Part shown: piece by piece, positions 9,353 through 19,213 of the stretch | Numbering within the stretch: position 1 is the first letter of the stretch | Layout of the letters: each line of letters begins with the position of its first letter | Assembly (NCBI GenBank): GCA_041166025.1 | Contig: JBEAMJ010000037.1 | Span: 57,271 to 121,270, forward strand | Direction of reading: 5' to 3' | Source of the DNA: UBA7672 sp041166025 | GTDB lineage: Bacteria; Pseudomonadota; Alphaproteobacteria; Caulobacterales; Hyphomonadaceae | Length of the DNA: 64,000 nucleotides | Made by a program: the position numbers and the translations under genes | The notes under the pieces: model-generated | Database searches by the model: none | What the model was told of the DNA's origin: nothing | The model's input: the letters and a program-made list of their open reading frames with translations, nothing else

Positions 9353-9925
9353 CTAGGGTCGATTGGGACGCAGCGACTGGAGCTCCCGAACGGTCACAAC
9401 GCCGTCCTTGTTGCCGTCAGCCCTGGCAAACGCTTTGGCGCCGCGGGCCGAGAATTCGGCCATAGAGACGGTTCCATCTGCATTCGCGTCGATCCGGCTC
9501 ATCATGGCCTTGGCGGCGCCTTCTCGGCCTCCTGCGTGGTGGCGCCGGCCATGGCGGCCGCCACGATCTTGTTCCGCGGGCCGGACCGAAAACTCGGTCT
9601 GGCTAAGTTGGCCGTTACGGTCGGTGTCCAGCGCCTCAAACCGCGATGCGATCATCTGGGTCCGTATGCTTTGGCGCTGCGCCTGCCGCTCAGCCTGAAC
9701 CTCAGCCAGCGTCACGCCGCCATCTCTGTTCGCGTCAATCGCATCGAAGCGTGACTTTTGTGCTGTGTCGAACTCACTGCGGGTTAGGCGACCATCGCCA
9801 TTGGCGTCATGTTGCAGGAGCCCGAAACCCGCTGGCCCACGGCCAGAAGGCTGGGCGATCGCCGCGCTCGCCAATGCGATGACGCCGGCGGCCGATACGG
9901 CCAGAACGGAAACTGCGAATTTCAT
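9353..9925 (-). CDS. Secreted EF-hand calcium-binding protein
   Basis: A 190-residue exported protein: Sec signal peptide 1-24 (cleavage near AIA-QPS), then five EF-hand loops at about residues 40-51 (DANGDGRLTRSE), 64-75, 100-111, 146-157 and 170-181 (DGNKDGVVTVRE). A His/Arg-rich linker (121-135) separates hands three and four. AAGGAG lies upstream of the ATG with good spacing, which rules out the longer upstream frame. Likely a periplasmic or surface Ca2+-binding protein; no enzyme domain. Confidence 0.88.
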   Translation of the reverse strand: MKFAVSVLAVSAAGVIALASAAIAQPSGRGPAGFGLLQHDANGDGRLTRSEFDTAQKSRFDAIDANRDGGVTLAEVQAERQAQRQSIRTQMIASRFEALDTDRNGQLSQTEFSVRPAEQDRGGRHGRRHHAGGREGAAKAMMSRIDANADGTVSMAEFSARGAKAFARADGNKDGVVTVRELQSLRPNRP

Positions 9926-10156
9926 CGAAGAAAACTCCTTAAGGGGTGTCGATTCATCCCTCGACCCCGCCACTCTGGGGGGCGGCTGTCGCAGAATTAC
10001 ACCTGCCGGCGGTCCGAATGTCGCAATATGTCGTGGTTGCCCTCGGGCCCGCCGACCTTTCCTATGGCGCTTTGAACGCCCAACTGGTAGCGCAGGCGCA
10101 AATCGGGGCCTGGACGAACGGGTCGCGGCCAGTGGCAATCGGCAGGCAAGAAACGC

Positions 10157-11116
10157 ATGTGGTGGGACAAACCAAACCCCAACAAGGCGCCCGCGAAGGA
10201 GATGGAACCCTTCCCGTTTATGAAGGTCCGGTGGGTGGGATTCATCGTCACGGCCATCATCACTGTGGTCACGACATGGTCCTTGATGACCCAGGGGCTC
10301 AACATGGGTCTCGACTTCACAGGCGGAGTGCAGATCGAGGCCACGCGCGAGACGCCTTTCGAGGTCGAAGTCGTCCGGACCGCCGTCGCGGCGCAAGGGT
10401 TCAGCGAAGCCAGCATCACATCGACCAGCGATGGAACCCTTGTCATCCGTGTGCCGCTCGAAGAGGGCGCGACCGTTGAGGAGATCGCCGGCAAGCTCGA
10501 AACAGCACTTGGCGCGGGCGCGAAGATCCTGAAGACCGACAATGTGAGCGGCAAGGTCAGTGGGGAGCTGTTCGGCAAGGGGATCCTTGCTTGCTTGCTG
10601 GCAGTGGTCGCCATAGGCGCCTACGTCTGGTTCCGCTTCGAAGTGAAGTTCGGGACCGGTGCGTTCGTTACAACGCTGCATGACGTTTACGCAGTGGTCG
10701 GGCTCTTTTCCGTGACCCAGATGACGTTCGATCTCACCATCGTTGCGGGCGTGCTGACCGTGGCGGGCTATTCGATCAACGACACGGTGGTGGTTTATGA
10801 CCGCATTCGCGAGATGCTGAAGAAGTACCGCAAGCTGCCTATCACGCGAGTGATCGACATCTCGATCACATCAACACTTTCACGTACACTGATCACCTCG
10901 CTCGCCACCATGCTGGCAGCGCTCTCGATGGCCTTCCTCGGCGGACCTGTGCTGTTCGGCTTTGCGGTTTCCATCGTGTTCGGCATCATTATTGGGACGT
11001 ATTCGTCGATCTTTGTCGCCGCGCCGCTGCTGATCCACCTCCCGGGCCGCATTCCGGGTGCCAAATATCGCGGCGAAGAGGGTGGTCCCGCCGAAGGCGC
11101 AGCCAATCCGACCTGA
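10157..11116 (+). CDS. secF: Protein-export membrane protein SecF, without adjacent secD
   Basis: A 319-residue SecF, part of the SecDF complex that uses proton motive force to complete preprotein translocation. It shows TM1 (about 22-42), the LDFTGGVQIE P1-type motif, a periplasmic domain (about 55-135), then five helices including the conserved LHDVYAVVGLF and GYSINDTVVVYDRIRE. The length is typical. No secD lies upstream, where only 231 bp separate it from the divergent EF-hand gene, or downstream. The usual secD-secF pairing is therefore split here, or this is a second copy. Confidence 0.93.
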   Translation: MWWDKPNPNKAPAKEMEPFPFMKVRWVGFIVTAIITVVTTWSLMTQGLNMGLDFTGGVQIEATRETPFEVEVVRTAVAAQGFSEASITSTSDGTLVIRVPLEEGATVEEIAGKLETALGAGAKILKTDNVSGKVSGELFGKGILACLLAVVAIGAYVWFRFEVKFGTGAFVTTLHDVYAVVGLFSVTQMTFDLTIVAGVLTVAGYSINDTVVVYDRIREMLKKYRKLPITRVIDISITSTLSRTLITSLATMLAALSMAFLGGPVLFGFAVSIVFGIIIGTYSSIFVAAPLLIHLPGRIPGAKYRGEEGGPAEGAANPT

Positions 11117-11230
11117 AGGGGTCGCGACACTGGTCGGCGATGTGAATTGGCGAGCGCCGGCTGCCGCCCTATGAGTCTGGCGTCGGTTCTGCGCCCGGCG
11201 GACGGGTGATTTAGGGGCGGAGGTGAGGAC

Positions 11231-12580
11231 ATGGCGGTGCTGGAAACCCCGGCGGGGGAACCGCGCCGGAAGGGGCGATTCTACACGCAACTCTATTTCC
11301 AGGTGCTCGCTGCGATCCTGATCGGCGGGCTCATCGGCCATTTTTATCGTGGCGAGCCGTGGATCGCGGACTACCTGAAGCCGCTCGGCGACGGCTTTGT
11401 GAAGCTGGTGAAGATGATCATCGCGCCGGTGATATTTCTCACGATTGTCATTGGCATTGCCGGCATGCGGGACATGGGCCGGCTGGGCCGCGTCGTATTC
11501 AAGGCCTTCGCCTACTTCCTGTTCTTCTCGACCCTGGCGCTCGTCGTTGGACTCGTCGTCGGAAACGTCGTGCAGCCTGGTGCGGGGATGAATGTGGATC
11601 TGGCAACGCTTGCGGCGGGCGATGTCACGCGCGTGCAGGGCTTCCAGGCGGCTTCGGAAGACTACACGCTGGTGAGCTTCCTGTTGAACGTCATTCCAGA
11701 CACCTTTATCGGAGCGTTCACCAGCGGGAACATCCTGCAGGTCCTGTTCCTGTCCATCGTTGTAGGCATCGCAATGGCGCTGGTCGGGGAGCGCGCCGAG
11801 CCTGCGATGAACGTGCTGAATTCGGTCGCCGCCATCATCTTCCGCGTTGTTGCCATCCTTATGCGCGCCGCGCCGATCGGCGCTTTCGGGGCATTCGCGT
11901 TCGTGGTTTCAAGTCAGGGGCTCGAAGCGATCCAGAAGCTCGCCATCCTAATCCTGTCGGTTTACGCGACCTCGCTGGTGTTTGTGCTGGTGGTCCTTGG
12001 GGCGGTTGCGGCGTGGGCGGGATTCAGCATCCTCAGCCTGATCCGCTATCTCAAGGAAGAGCTGTTCCTTGTGCTCGGCACCTCCTCTTCAGAGTCGGCC
12101 CTGCCGGCGCTGATGGAGAAGATGGAGAGGGCAGGGTGTGCCCGACCGGTTGTCGGTCTTGTCGTGCCGACCGGATATTCCTTCAATCTCGACGGCACCA
12201 ACATCTACATGACGATGGCGGCGCTATTCATCGCGCAGGCGACCAACACGCCGCTCGGGCTGGACCAGCAGATCATCCTGCTGCTGGTGGCCATGCTTAG
12301 CTCCAAGGGCGCAGCGGGCGTCACGGGTGCCGGCTTCATCACGCTGGCGGCGACGCTGGCCGTGTTTCCCTCCATTCCGATCGAAGGAATGGCGATCATT
12401 CTCGGTGTCGACCGGTTCCTTTCCGAATGCCGTGCGCTCACCAATTTCGTCGGCAATGCCGTCGCGACTGTGGTTGTCAGCCGATGGGAAGGCGCACTGG
12501 ACCGCGACAAGCTGAGGCTGGCGCTTAGCCGCAAACCTGCGCTGGCGTCGGCATCCCCGGTTGAGCAGGACGCGGACTGA
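11231..12580 (+). CDS. dctA: C4-dicarboxylate symporter DctA (DAACS family)
   Basis: A 449-residue cation-coupled uptake carrier for succinate/fumarate/malate-type substrates. Signature segments are in place: MIIAPVIFLTIVIGIAGMRD, the serine-rich LGTSSSESALP re-entrant loop, PTGYSFNLDGTNIYM, SSKGAAGVTG and DRFLSECRALTN. These match DctA more closely than glutamate carriers. AGG-rich sequence precedes the ATG. It ends at a bidirectional hairpin. No dctBD regulators are adjacent. Confidence 0.92.
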   Translation: MAVLETPAGEPRRKGRFYTQLYFQVLAAILIGGLIGHFYRGEPWIADYLKPLGDGFVKLVKMIIAPVIFLTIVIGIAGMRDMGRLGRVVFKAFAYFLFFSTLALVVGLVVGNVVQPGAGMNVDLATLAAGDVTRVQGFQAASEDYTLVSFLLNVIPDTFIGAFTSGNILQVLFLSIVVGIAMALVGERAEPAMNVLNSVAAIIFRVVAILMRAAPIGAFGAFAFVVSSQGLEAIQKLAILILSVYATSLVFVLVVLGAVAAWAGFSILSLIRYLKEELFLVLGTSSSESALPALMEKMERAGCARPVVGLVVPTGYSFNLDGTNIYMTMAALFIAQATNTPLGLDQQIILLLVAMLSSKGAAGVTGAGFITLAATLAVFPSIPIEGMAIILGVDRFLSECRALTNFVGNAVATVVVSRWEGALDRDKLRLALSRKPALASASPVEQDAD

Positions 12581-12589
12581 GCTGCCGTG

Positions 12590-12626
12590 GCCAAAGAAAA
12601 ACGCCCCGGAGCAGCGTCCGGGGCGT
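12590..12626 (-). terminator. Intrinsic terminator (peptidase gene), also at dctA end
   Basis: A perfect 10-bp stem, ACGCCCCGGA / TCCGGGGCGT, with loop GCAGCG (12601-12626). On the minus strand it is followed by TTTTCTTT, a good U-tract for the peptidase gene ending at 12649. On the plus strand the tail after the stem is poor, so it may only partly terminate dctA. Confidence 0.85.
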
Positions 12627-12648
12627 TCGTGTCGAGACGTCGGTCAGA

Positions 12649-14667
12649 TCAGAGCTTGCAATCGTTGACGAGGAACTTCTCGATCTCGTTCAGCGCATCG
12701 CGCGTGTTGTCAGCCGTCCACTTGTCGCCCTGGTGGCCCATGTCCTTGAGGACAACGAGTTTCGACTTCCCTGTATTCTTCACGGCATTGTGGAAGTCGG
12801 TCGAGTGGTAGAGCGGCACGCGCACGTCGCGATCGCCGTGGAAGATCAGGATCGGCATGGCCAGTTTGCTGGTGTTCTGTTGGGGATCCATGCCTTTCAC
12901 CGTACGGCCCTGGAAGGCGCGTTGCTGGCGGTTGTCGCTCCAGTTGTTACCAATGCGGGTCAGGTTGGCGACGCCGGCGCCTGCGATTGCGCACTTGAAC
13001 GGGCCGCCCGGACGAACCGAAGCTGCGAAGGCCGCGAAGCCGCCATAGGAGTAGCCGAAGATGGCGATGCGGTCCTTTGCGGCGTAGCCCTGCTCGACCA
13101 TCCAGTTGGCGCCGTCGTCCTTATCGTCCTGCATCTTCAGGCCCCACTGAGCATCGCCAGCGACCCAGAGGTTGTGACCGAAGCCCGTGCTGCCGCGATA
13201 CTGCGGTTGCAGCACGGCATAGCCGCGCGAAGACAGCAGCTGAACCCAGCCGGAAAAGTCCCAGCCCATGAAGTCACGCGCCCACGGTCCGCCGTGCGGA
13301 TGCACGATCGCTGGCGGTGGCGGATCGCCCTTCTTCCAGCCGGCGGGCATGGTGAGGATGCCAGGAATCTTCATGCCGTCGCGCGCATCATAATACACGA
13401 GCGACTGCTCGCCGACCGATCCCGGCTTGATCCACGGACGCTCGCCGCCGATCCCGAGAAGCTTCGTCTTGTTGAGCAAGAGGTAAAAGTGCGGCGGCTT
13501 GTCTGCCGCTTCTGCCGAAAAGAGCACCCTGTTGAGGTCGTCTGTGTAGTCGATGATTTGGACCTGCTGGCCTTTGAAGGAATTCTTGAGGCCGTCGTGA
13601 ATCGATTTCATCGCCGGATCGACCCAATAGGTCTCCGGGGCGCCGCTGAGATAGACGAAGCCCAGGATTTTCCCGAAGTTCGACGGGGTCCGGCCGAGGA
13701 TCACATTCGCTGCATCGAAGTCCTTGTGAGCGAAGAGCGGCTGCTCATCGAATTTGTCCGTGCGTGCATCATAGAGGTAGATCGCTGCGCGGTCCGAGAA
13801 CTTGTCCGTCACGATGAAGTACTTGCCGGTCTCCTCGTCATAGCCAGCAACGTCCATCTGATTGCGGTTGCGGAAATCAAACGTCAGCGGCGCCTCGAGA
13901 TCGAAGCGGCCCGTCTCCCGGTTAAGGATATAGGTCTCGCCGTTGTACTCGTTGTTGCCAAGCGACTGGACTTTCCCCTTTGTGAGAATCTTGCCGTCCC
14001 GCGGATCGAGCAGCCCGATCTGAAGGTCGCCGTCGTCGCTGAAGAGGAAGCTGCTCTTTCCGGTCTTTAGATTGACCCTTGAGAAGTTTGCCTTGCCTGA
14101 GGTGATATCGAAACGCTGGACGATGACGTTCTCGGGATCGAGCGGCAGATCGATGTAGTTGGTGTCGCCCGCCAGTTCGAGACAGTGCTGCGTGAGCTCG
14201 TTCACGCCAACACCGCGTGTGCCGGAGAAAACGTCGTCAAAATCCTCCAGCGCAGGGTTTGTTAGGTAGGTCTTGTAGCGCCAGGTCTTGGTCGCTCCGG
14301 TTGTGTTGCCTTCACCACAGCCGTTCAAGGACCCAGTCCATGGCTGACTGGCGGTGGTGATGATCTTTCCGGCCTTGAGCGCATTTGCGCCGACGAAGCT
14401 CATCTTGTCGTTGCCGGGCGTGATTTCCGAGACCGCCAGCGGCTTCGAGCCGTCGACGCCCGAGATGTTCCAAGAGGCGATCGCACGCCGGTCCGTGTTC
14501 CGCGGATCGGCCACAATGGCGACGAGGAAATCCCCTTCGCGGGACATGGACACACCGGTCACCTCCGGCATCCGTGATAGGGCTTCCACCTCGATCTTCT
14601 GGGCGTGCGCCGCCCCAGACCCAACCAATGCCGCCGCGAGAGCGAGCCCTAGATACCGCTTTGCCAA
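12649..14667 (-). CDS. Secreted S9-family (prolyl oligopeptidase-like) peptidase
   Basis: A 672-residue alpha/beta-hydrolase peptidase with an N-terminal beta-propeller region. Catalytic triad visible: Ser540 in GYSYGG, Asp614 in HGDRDVRVP and His645 in DMGHQGD. The start is read as TTG at 14667, preceded by AGAGG and giving a proper signal peptide (LAKRYLGLALAAALVGSGAAHA); the in-frame ATG at 14817 would bury the signal peptide behind 50 odd residues. It should cleave short peptides in the periplasm. It is divergent from a TonB-dependent receptor, suggesting oligopeptide use. Confidence 0.9.
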   Translation of the reverse strand: MAKRYLGLALAAALVGSGAAHAQKIEVEALSRMPEVTGVSMSREGDFLVAIVADPRNTDRRAIASWNISGVDGSKPLAVSEITPGNDKMSFVGANALKAGKIITTASQPWTGSLNGCGEGNTTGATKTWRYKTYLTNPALEDFDDVFSGTRGVGVNELTQHCLELAGDTNYIDLPLDPENVIVQRFDITSGKANFSRVNLKTGKSSFLFSDDGDLQIGLLDPRDGKILTKGKVQSLGNNEYNGETYILNRETGRFDLEAPLTFDFRNRNQMDVAGYDEETGKYFIVTDKFSDRAAIYLYDARTDKFDEQPLFAHKDFDAANVILGRTPSNFGKILGFVYLSGAPETYWVDPAMKSIHDGLKNSFKGQQVQIIDYTDDLNRVLFSAEAADKPPHFYLLLNKTKLLGIGGERPWIKPGSVGEQSLVYYDARDGMKIPGILTMPAGWKKGDPPPPAIVHPHGGPWARDFMGWDFSGWVQLLSSRGYAVLQPQYRGSTGFGHNLWVAGDAQWGLKMQDDKDDGANWMVEQGYAAKDRIAIFGYSYGGFAAFAASVRPGGPFKCAIAGAGVANLTRIGNNWSDNRQQRAFQGRTVKGMDPQQNTSKLAMPILIFHGDRDVRVPLYHSTDFHNAVKNTGKSKLVVLKDMGHQGDKWTADNTRDALNEIEKFLVNDCKL

Positions 14668-14950
14668 GGCAAACCTCTGAATTTCAGGAACTGCAGGGAA
14701 GGACGTTGGGTGTAATGGTGCGGTGTTTGGCGTTAACCCGCAAGAGGCATCACACAGATGCGAGTTGCACAGAAAAATATGCCTCCTGCGCGAGTGGTTT
14801 TGTTGCGGATGGGCCACAGCCGTGGCGCAATTGTGTCAAGAACGCGACGTGAGGCATCGTTGCGATTGAAGTCTGGAAAACGGCCATGCAAGAACGGCAG
14901 TAGCCCGAGTCAGGACGGGTTTTCGTTTAATCGGCATTCTGGGGTTGATC

Positions 14951-17900
14951 ATGTACAAAGCAGGCGCATCACTGCGCAGGATTTTCCGTGGCGGCGCTGC
15001 GCTCAGCGCTCTCACGCTCGCCATGGGCGCGTCTGTTGCTTACGCCCAGCAGCCGGAAACGGTGGTGGATTGCGATCCGGTGACCCCGGGCGTGCAGACC
15101 AACTGCCCGGCTGACGACAGCGACCGCGTCGTCATCACTGGTTCGCGCATCACGCGCGACGCCTTCACGTCGACCTCGCCGATCCAGGTGATCACGGCCG
15201 AGCAATCGACCCTTGAAGGTCTCGTTGATACGTCGGAAATCCTCCAGGGTTCGTCGATCGCCCAGGGTTCGCTGCAGCTCAACAACCAGTTCGGCGGCTT
15301 CGTCGTTGAGGGTGGCCCCGGCATCAACTCGATTTCGCTGCGCGGCCTCGGCGCTCAGCGCTCGCTGGTGCTTCTCAACGGTCAGCGTCCCGGCCCGGCC
15401 GGCGTTCGCGGCCAGGTCGCCGCGTTCGACCTTCAGGTCGTGCCCGACTCGATCATCAGCCGCGTGGAAATCCTGAAAGACGGTGCCTCGTCGATCTACG
15501 GTTCAGACGCCGTCGCCGGTGTTGCGAACATCATCACGCGCACCTCGATCGACAAGCCTGAATTCAACATCCAGTACAACGCAACCGAGCAGGGTGGCGG
15601 CAACACCCTGTCGGTGAACGGCGCCATCGGCTTCGACCTGCTTGGCGGCAACATCATGCTGGCCGCAGAATACGAAGATCGCGATCCGCTGAAATTCGGC
15701 GACCGTTCCTACCTCGCTTGCGCGCAGGACCTCGCTTACGACGCGACGACCGGTCAGCGCATCGATCGTCGGGATCGCTCGATCCTGCAGAACACGAGCC
15801 TCGCTGACTGCAACAACATCTACTTCAACACGGTGATCGTGGGCGCGACACGGTACATTCCTTCTCCGGATGGCGTGACGACCGGCCCGATCGCGGGTTA
15901 TCGCCCGCGTGCGAACCGGACCTATGATTGCAACCTCACGATTCCGGGGACGCAGCGCCCGCCGAACTGCGGCGGAACGCTTCCGGCAGTGTACGCAGCA
16001 AACGGCTTTAACGCCTATTACGAAGACGTGCTGAACGATCAGCGCTTCCTCGAATCGGACGCGATCGCGGGCGTTGAGCGTTACAGCCTCTATGGAAAGT
16101 CGGACTTCACGCTCGACATTCTTGGCGGCATTGACTGGACGACGGAAGTGCTCTGGAACCGTCGCGAATTCGCGCGCCAGTCGGTTCGCCAGTTCTTCCC
16201 GAACATTGGCCCGAATGCCGCCTACGACGTTCCTGGCACGTTCGGATCAGCTGGTAACAGCGTGTTCCCGACCGCGATCGCGTTGCCGGTCACCATCTGG
16301 CCGTCAAACAGCGAAGTCGACGTCGACTATCTCTACGCCAACACCGGCTTCACGGGCGACTTCCTGCTGCCGGGCTGGACCTGGAACCTGAATGCGTCGT
16401 TCTCCACGTCGGACGGTGAGTATCGCGGCAATCAAATCCGCGTCGAAACCGCTGGCGACTACGCTTTGGCTCGTCCGTCGGATGGTCTTTACGCTGCTCC
16501 GAACTACAACCCGTTCGACCCCGCCTTCCTTTCGGGCAACTACTCGCAGGCTGTGTATGACCTGCTGACCGCAGAGTCGGTTGGTAACACGACCTACGAC
16601 CAGACGGTTGTGACGGGCTATGTGTCCGGTGACCTGTTCGAACTGCCGGCCGGCCCGCTCGGGATCGCCATTGGTGGGGAATACCGCCAGTTCGAGATTG
16701 ACGATGTTCCGGATCCGCGCGCTTCGAACCGGGAGTTCTGGGGCACGACCTCGGCCGGCCGCACGGCTGGAGAAGACACGGTTGTCGAAGGCTTCATCGA
16801 AGCCAACGTGCCGCTGCTGCGCGGTCTGCCGTTCGTCGAAGAACTGACCCTCGACGGCTCGACCCGGTACTTCGACTATGACTCCTACGGGGAGGACAGC
16901 GTCTGGAAGGCCGGCCTGAACTGGCAGGTGATCCCGAGCGTGCGCCTCCGCGGCACGAAGGGTACGTCGTATCGCGCTCCGGCGCTTTACGAGCTCTATC
17001 TCGGCAACCAGACCGGCTTCCTCGGTCAGCTGGGCATCGATCCGTGCGTTGACTGGGGCAACTCCACCAACCCGAACATCCAGGCGAACTGCGCGGCTGC
17101 GGGCATCCCGTCGGACTATAGCGCTGCCGGTAGCTCGTCAGCTCTCATCATTACGGGTGGCGGACTTGGCGTGCTCGAAGCCGAAACGTCCGAAGCCAGC
17201 ACGCTCGGCGTGATCTGGACGCCTGACTTCATCAACCTGAGCCTTGCCGTTGAGTACTTCGACATCACGATCAACGATCAGGTTGCCCAGCTGGGTGCAG
17301 GCGCCATCCTTGGCGGCTGCTATGGCGCCCCGGTCTATCCGAACGCCTTCTGCGGCCTCTTCACGCGGGCGCCGAACACCGACCCTCTGCGTCCCAACCA
17401 GATCATCTCGGTGAATGACAGCTACATCAACGTGAACCAGCAGGTCACGTCCGGCATCGACATCACGCTTCGCTACGAGCATGAGTTCGACTTCGGTGAT
17501 CTGATCGTCGATCTCTCGGCGACCAATACCCGCGAGGACGTGAACTTCCTGTTTGATCCGAGCCTGGCGTCGGGCTTCGACACCAGCGACTTCAACGGCA
17601 CGCTTGGTGATCCAGAGTGGGTCGGCGATGCGTCGATCCAGCTTCGTTCGGGCGACTTCACCTACTCCTGGTTCGTCGACTATGTCGGCGAGATGGATCA
17701 CGAGGTCTTCGCGCCGGATGTCGTCCTCTACAACGGGCTCCCGATCCGCCGGATCAACACCACCGATGCCTGGCTGTCACACGACCTCTCCGTCCGTTAT
17801 CGTGGCGACAACTTCGTCGTGACGGGCGGCGTGGCCAACGTGTTCAATGCAACGCCACCGTCCATCACGACGGGCGTGGCGACGCGGTTCGGCAACACGC

Positions 17901-17968
17901 CGGGCTTTGCCTCGCAGTATGATCTCCGTGGCCGGACCTTCTTCGTCCGTCTTGGCTACGAGTTCTAA
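14951..17968 (+). CDS. TonB-dependent outer-membrane receptor
   Basis: A 1005-residue receptor. Signal peptide about 1-32 (ends VAYA-QQ), TonB-box-like DRVVITGSRI, plug domain (about 50-190) with INSISLRGLGAQRSLVLLNG and VEILKDGASSIYGSDAVAGVANI, then a beta-barrel ending in the outer-membrane signature FFVRLGYEF. Several cysteines lie in predicted extracellular loops. The upstream TTG at 14945 is in frame, but the ATG at 14951 has GGGG at suitable spacing. The substrate is not determinable; the divergent peptidase hints at peptides. Confidence 0.93.
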   Translation: MYKAGASLRRIFRGGAALSALTLAMGASVAYAQQPETVVDCDPVTPGVQTNCPADDSDRVVITGSRITRDAFTSTSPIQVITAEQSTLEGLVDTSEILQGSSIAQGSLQLNNQFGGFVVEGGPGINSISLRGLGAQRSLVLLNGQRPGPAGVRGQVAAFDLQVVPDSIISRVEILKDGASSIYGSDAVAGVANIITRTSIDKPEFNIQYNATEQGGGNTLSVNGAIGFDLLGGNIMLAAEYEDRDPLKFGDRSYLACAQDLAYDATTGQRIDRRDRSILQNTSLADCNNIYFNTVIVGATRYIPSPDGVTTGPIAGYRPRANRTYDCNLTIPGTQRPPNCGGTLPAVYAANGFNAYYEDVLNDQRFLESDAIAGVERYSLYGKSDFTLDILGGIDWTTEVLWNRREFARQSVRQFFPNIGPNAAYDVPGTFGSAGNSVFPTAIALPVTIWPSNSEVDVDYLYANTGFTGDFLLPGWTWNLNASFSTSDGEYRGNQIRVETAGDYALARPSDGLYAAPNYNPFDPAFLSGNYSQAVYDLLTAESVGNTTYDQTVVTGYVSGDLFELPAGPLGIAIGGEYRQFEIDDVPDPRASNREFWGTTSAGRTAGEDTVVEGFIEANVPLLRGLPFVEELTLDGSTRYFDYDSYGEDSVWKAGLNWQVIPSVRLRGTKGTSYRAPALYELYLGNQTGFLGQLGIDPCVDWGNSTNPNIQANCAAAGIPSDYSAAGSSSALIITGGGLGVLEAETSEASTLGVIWTPDFINLSLAVEYFDITINDQVAQLGAGAILGGCYGAPVYPNAFCGLFTRAPNTDPLRPNQIISVNDSYINVNQQVTSGIDITLRYEHEFDFGDLIVDLSATNTREDVNFLFDPSLASGFDTSDFNGTLGDPEWVGDASIQLRSGDFTYSWFVDYVGEMDHEVFAPDVVLYNGLPIRRINTTDAWLSHDLSVRYRGDNFVVTGGVANVFNATPPSITTGVATRFGNTPGFASQYDLRGRTFFVRLGYEF

Positions 17969-17997
17969 TCCGAGGCCTGGAAACAGGACTGGAATAG

Positions 17998-18032
17998 GGA
18001 AGGGCGCACTTCGGTGCGCCCTTCCTTTTTTT
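17998..18032 (+). terminator. Strong intrinsic terminator after the TonB receptor
   Basis: A perfect 12-bp stem GGAAGGGCGCAC / GTGCGCCCTTCC closed by the extra-stable C(UUCG)G tetraloop and followed by seven T. It lies 30 bp after the receptor stop codon, a textbook rho-independent terminator. It is also only 33 bp past the convergent end of the hydroxyacid dehydrogenase gene. Confidence 0.95.
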
Positions 18033-18064
18033 CGCGAGCGCGGGCGAGGCCGGACGATGCGTGC

Positions 18065-19213
18065 TCAGCGCCCGAGGATGTCGGAGGTTACCGCTGAAAT
18101 CCGCGTCGCGCCGGTCAACGCCATCGCAATCCGCATCTCGGCCTCGATGAGCTGAAGTGCGTGGGCAACACCGGCCTGTCCGCGCGCGGCCAATGCGTAA
18201 GCCCACGCCCGGCCGAGCAGCACGGCGTTGGCGCCCAGCGCAAGCATGCGCACCACGTCGAGACCAGAGCGTACACCGCCGTCGACGAGAAGCGTCTTGC
18301 CGCCGCCAACCGCATCCACAATTGCCGGCAACGCGCGCGCCGTCGAGAGCACGCCGTCGAGCTGTCGGCCGCCATGGTTCGAGACGACGATGCCGTCCGC
18401 ACCAGCCTGCACGGCCGCACGCGCGTCATCTGGATCGAGTACGCCTTTCACGATCAGTGGCCCCTCCCATTCGGAGCGCACCCATTCGAGGTCGGCCCAG
18501 GTAACGCTGGGATCGAAGTTGGCGGCGAGCCAGCCGAAGAAGTCGCTAAGTCCCGATCGGCGACCAAGGACTGGCGCGACATTTCCGAGCTTGTGCGGTC
18601 GCCCCATCACCCCGACATCCCAGGCCCACCGGGGCCTCAGCACAGCCTGAGCGAAGCGGCGGGCGCTGCCTGCTGGGCCGGCCGCGCCCGCAAGGCCCGA
18701 GCGATAGTCCCGGTAACGCGCTCCGGCAACAGGCATGTCGACGGTGAAGAGGAGTGCCGAACATTTTGCAGCCTTGGCTCTCGCGATCAGGTCGCGCATG
18801 AAGGTCCGGTCCCGGATCATGTAGAGCTGGAACCAGATCGGCCCGGGAACCGCGCGGGTGACTTCCTCCAGGCTGCAAGCAGACACCGTCGACAGGGTGA
18901 ATGGCACGCCAAAGTCGCGGGCGGCCCTTGCAGCCTGAACTTCGCCGCGGCGGGCGAGCATGCCGGCCAGACCGATGGGCGCGAATGCAACGGGCAAGCG
19001 TGAGGGCTGGCCGAACAGTGTGGTGGACAGGTCCAGCTCAGAAACGTCGCGCATCACGCGTTGTCGCAGGGTGGTGCTTGCCAGATCCTCACGGTTCCGC
19101 CGCAGCGTTGCTTCGTCATAGGCGCCGCCGTCGATGTACTCGAACAGGAAATGCGGCAAGCGGCGTTTGGCCAGCGTGCGATAGTCTGAAATGGACGCTG
19201 CCCCATACGCCAT
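18065..19213 (-). CDS. FMN-dependent alpha-hydroxyacid dehydrogenase (LldD/mandelate dehydrogenase type)
   Basis: A 382-residue TIM-barrel flavoenzyme that oxidises L-2-hydroxy acids to 2-oxo acids. Seen: YIDGGAYDE near the N-terminus, PIGLAGM, WFQLYMIRDR, the KGVLDPDDA lysine, the active-site SNHGGRQLDG (His and Arg) and the FMN-phosphate DGGVRSGLDV. It overlaps the upstream acyl-CoA synthetase by one base (TGATG) and is last in a four-gene operon. The substrate may be lactate, but with CoA-ligase partners another hydroxyacid is equally possible. Confidence 0.9.
   Translation of the reverse strand: MAYGAASISDYRTLAKRRLPHFLFEYIDGGAYDEATLRRNREDLASTTLRQRVMRDVSELDLSTTLFGQPSRLPVAFAPIGLAGMLARRGEVQAARAARDFGVPFTLSTVSACSLEEVTRAVPGPIWFQLYMIRDRTFMRDLIARAKAAKCSALLFTVDMPVAGARYRDYRSGLAGAAGPAGSARRFAQAVLRPRWAWDVGVMGRPHKLGNVAPVLGRRSGLSDFFGWLAANFDPSVTWADLEWVRSEWEGPLIVKGVLDPDDARAAVQAGADGIVVSNHGGRQLDGVLSTARALPAIVDAVGGGKTLLVDGGVRSGLDVVRMLALGANAVLLGRAWAYALAARGQAGVAHALQLIEAEMRIAMALTGATRISAVTSDILGR

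Noticed and set aside
12733..14070. 445-residue open frame antisense to the S9 peptidase
   Set aside because: Long antisense frames are expected in GC-rich coding DNA; it has no domain similarity while the opposite strand carries a full catalytic triad.
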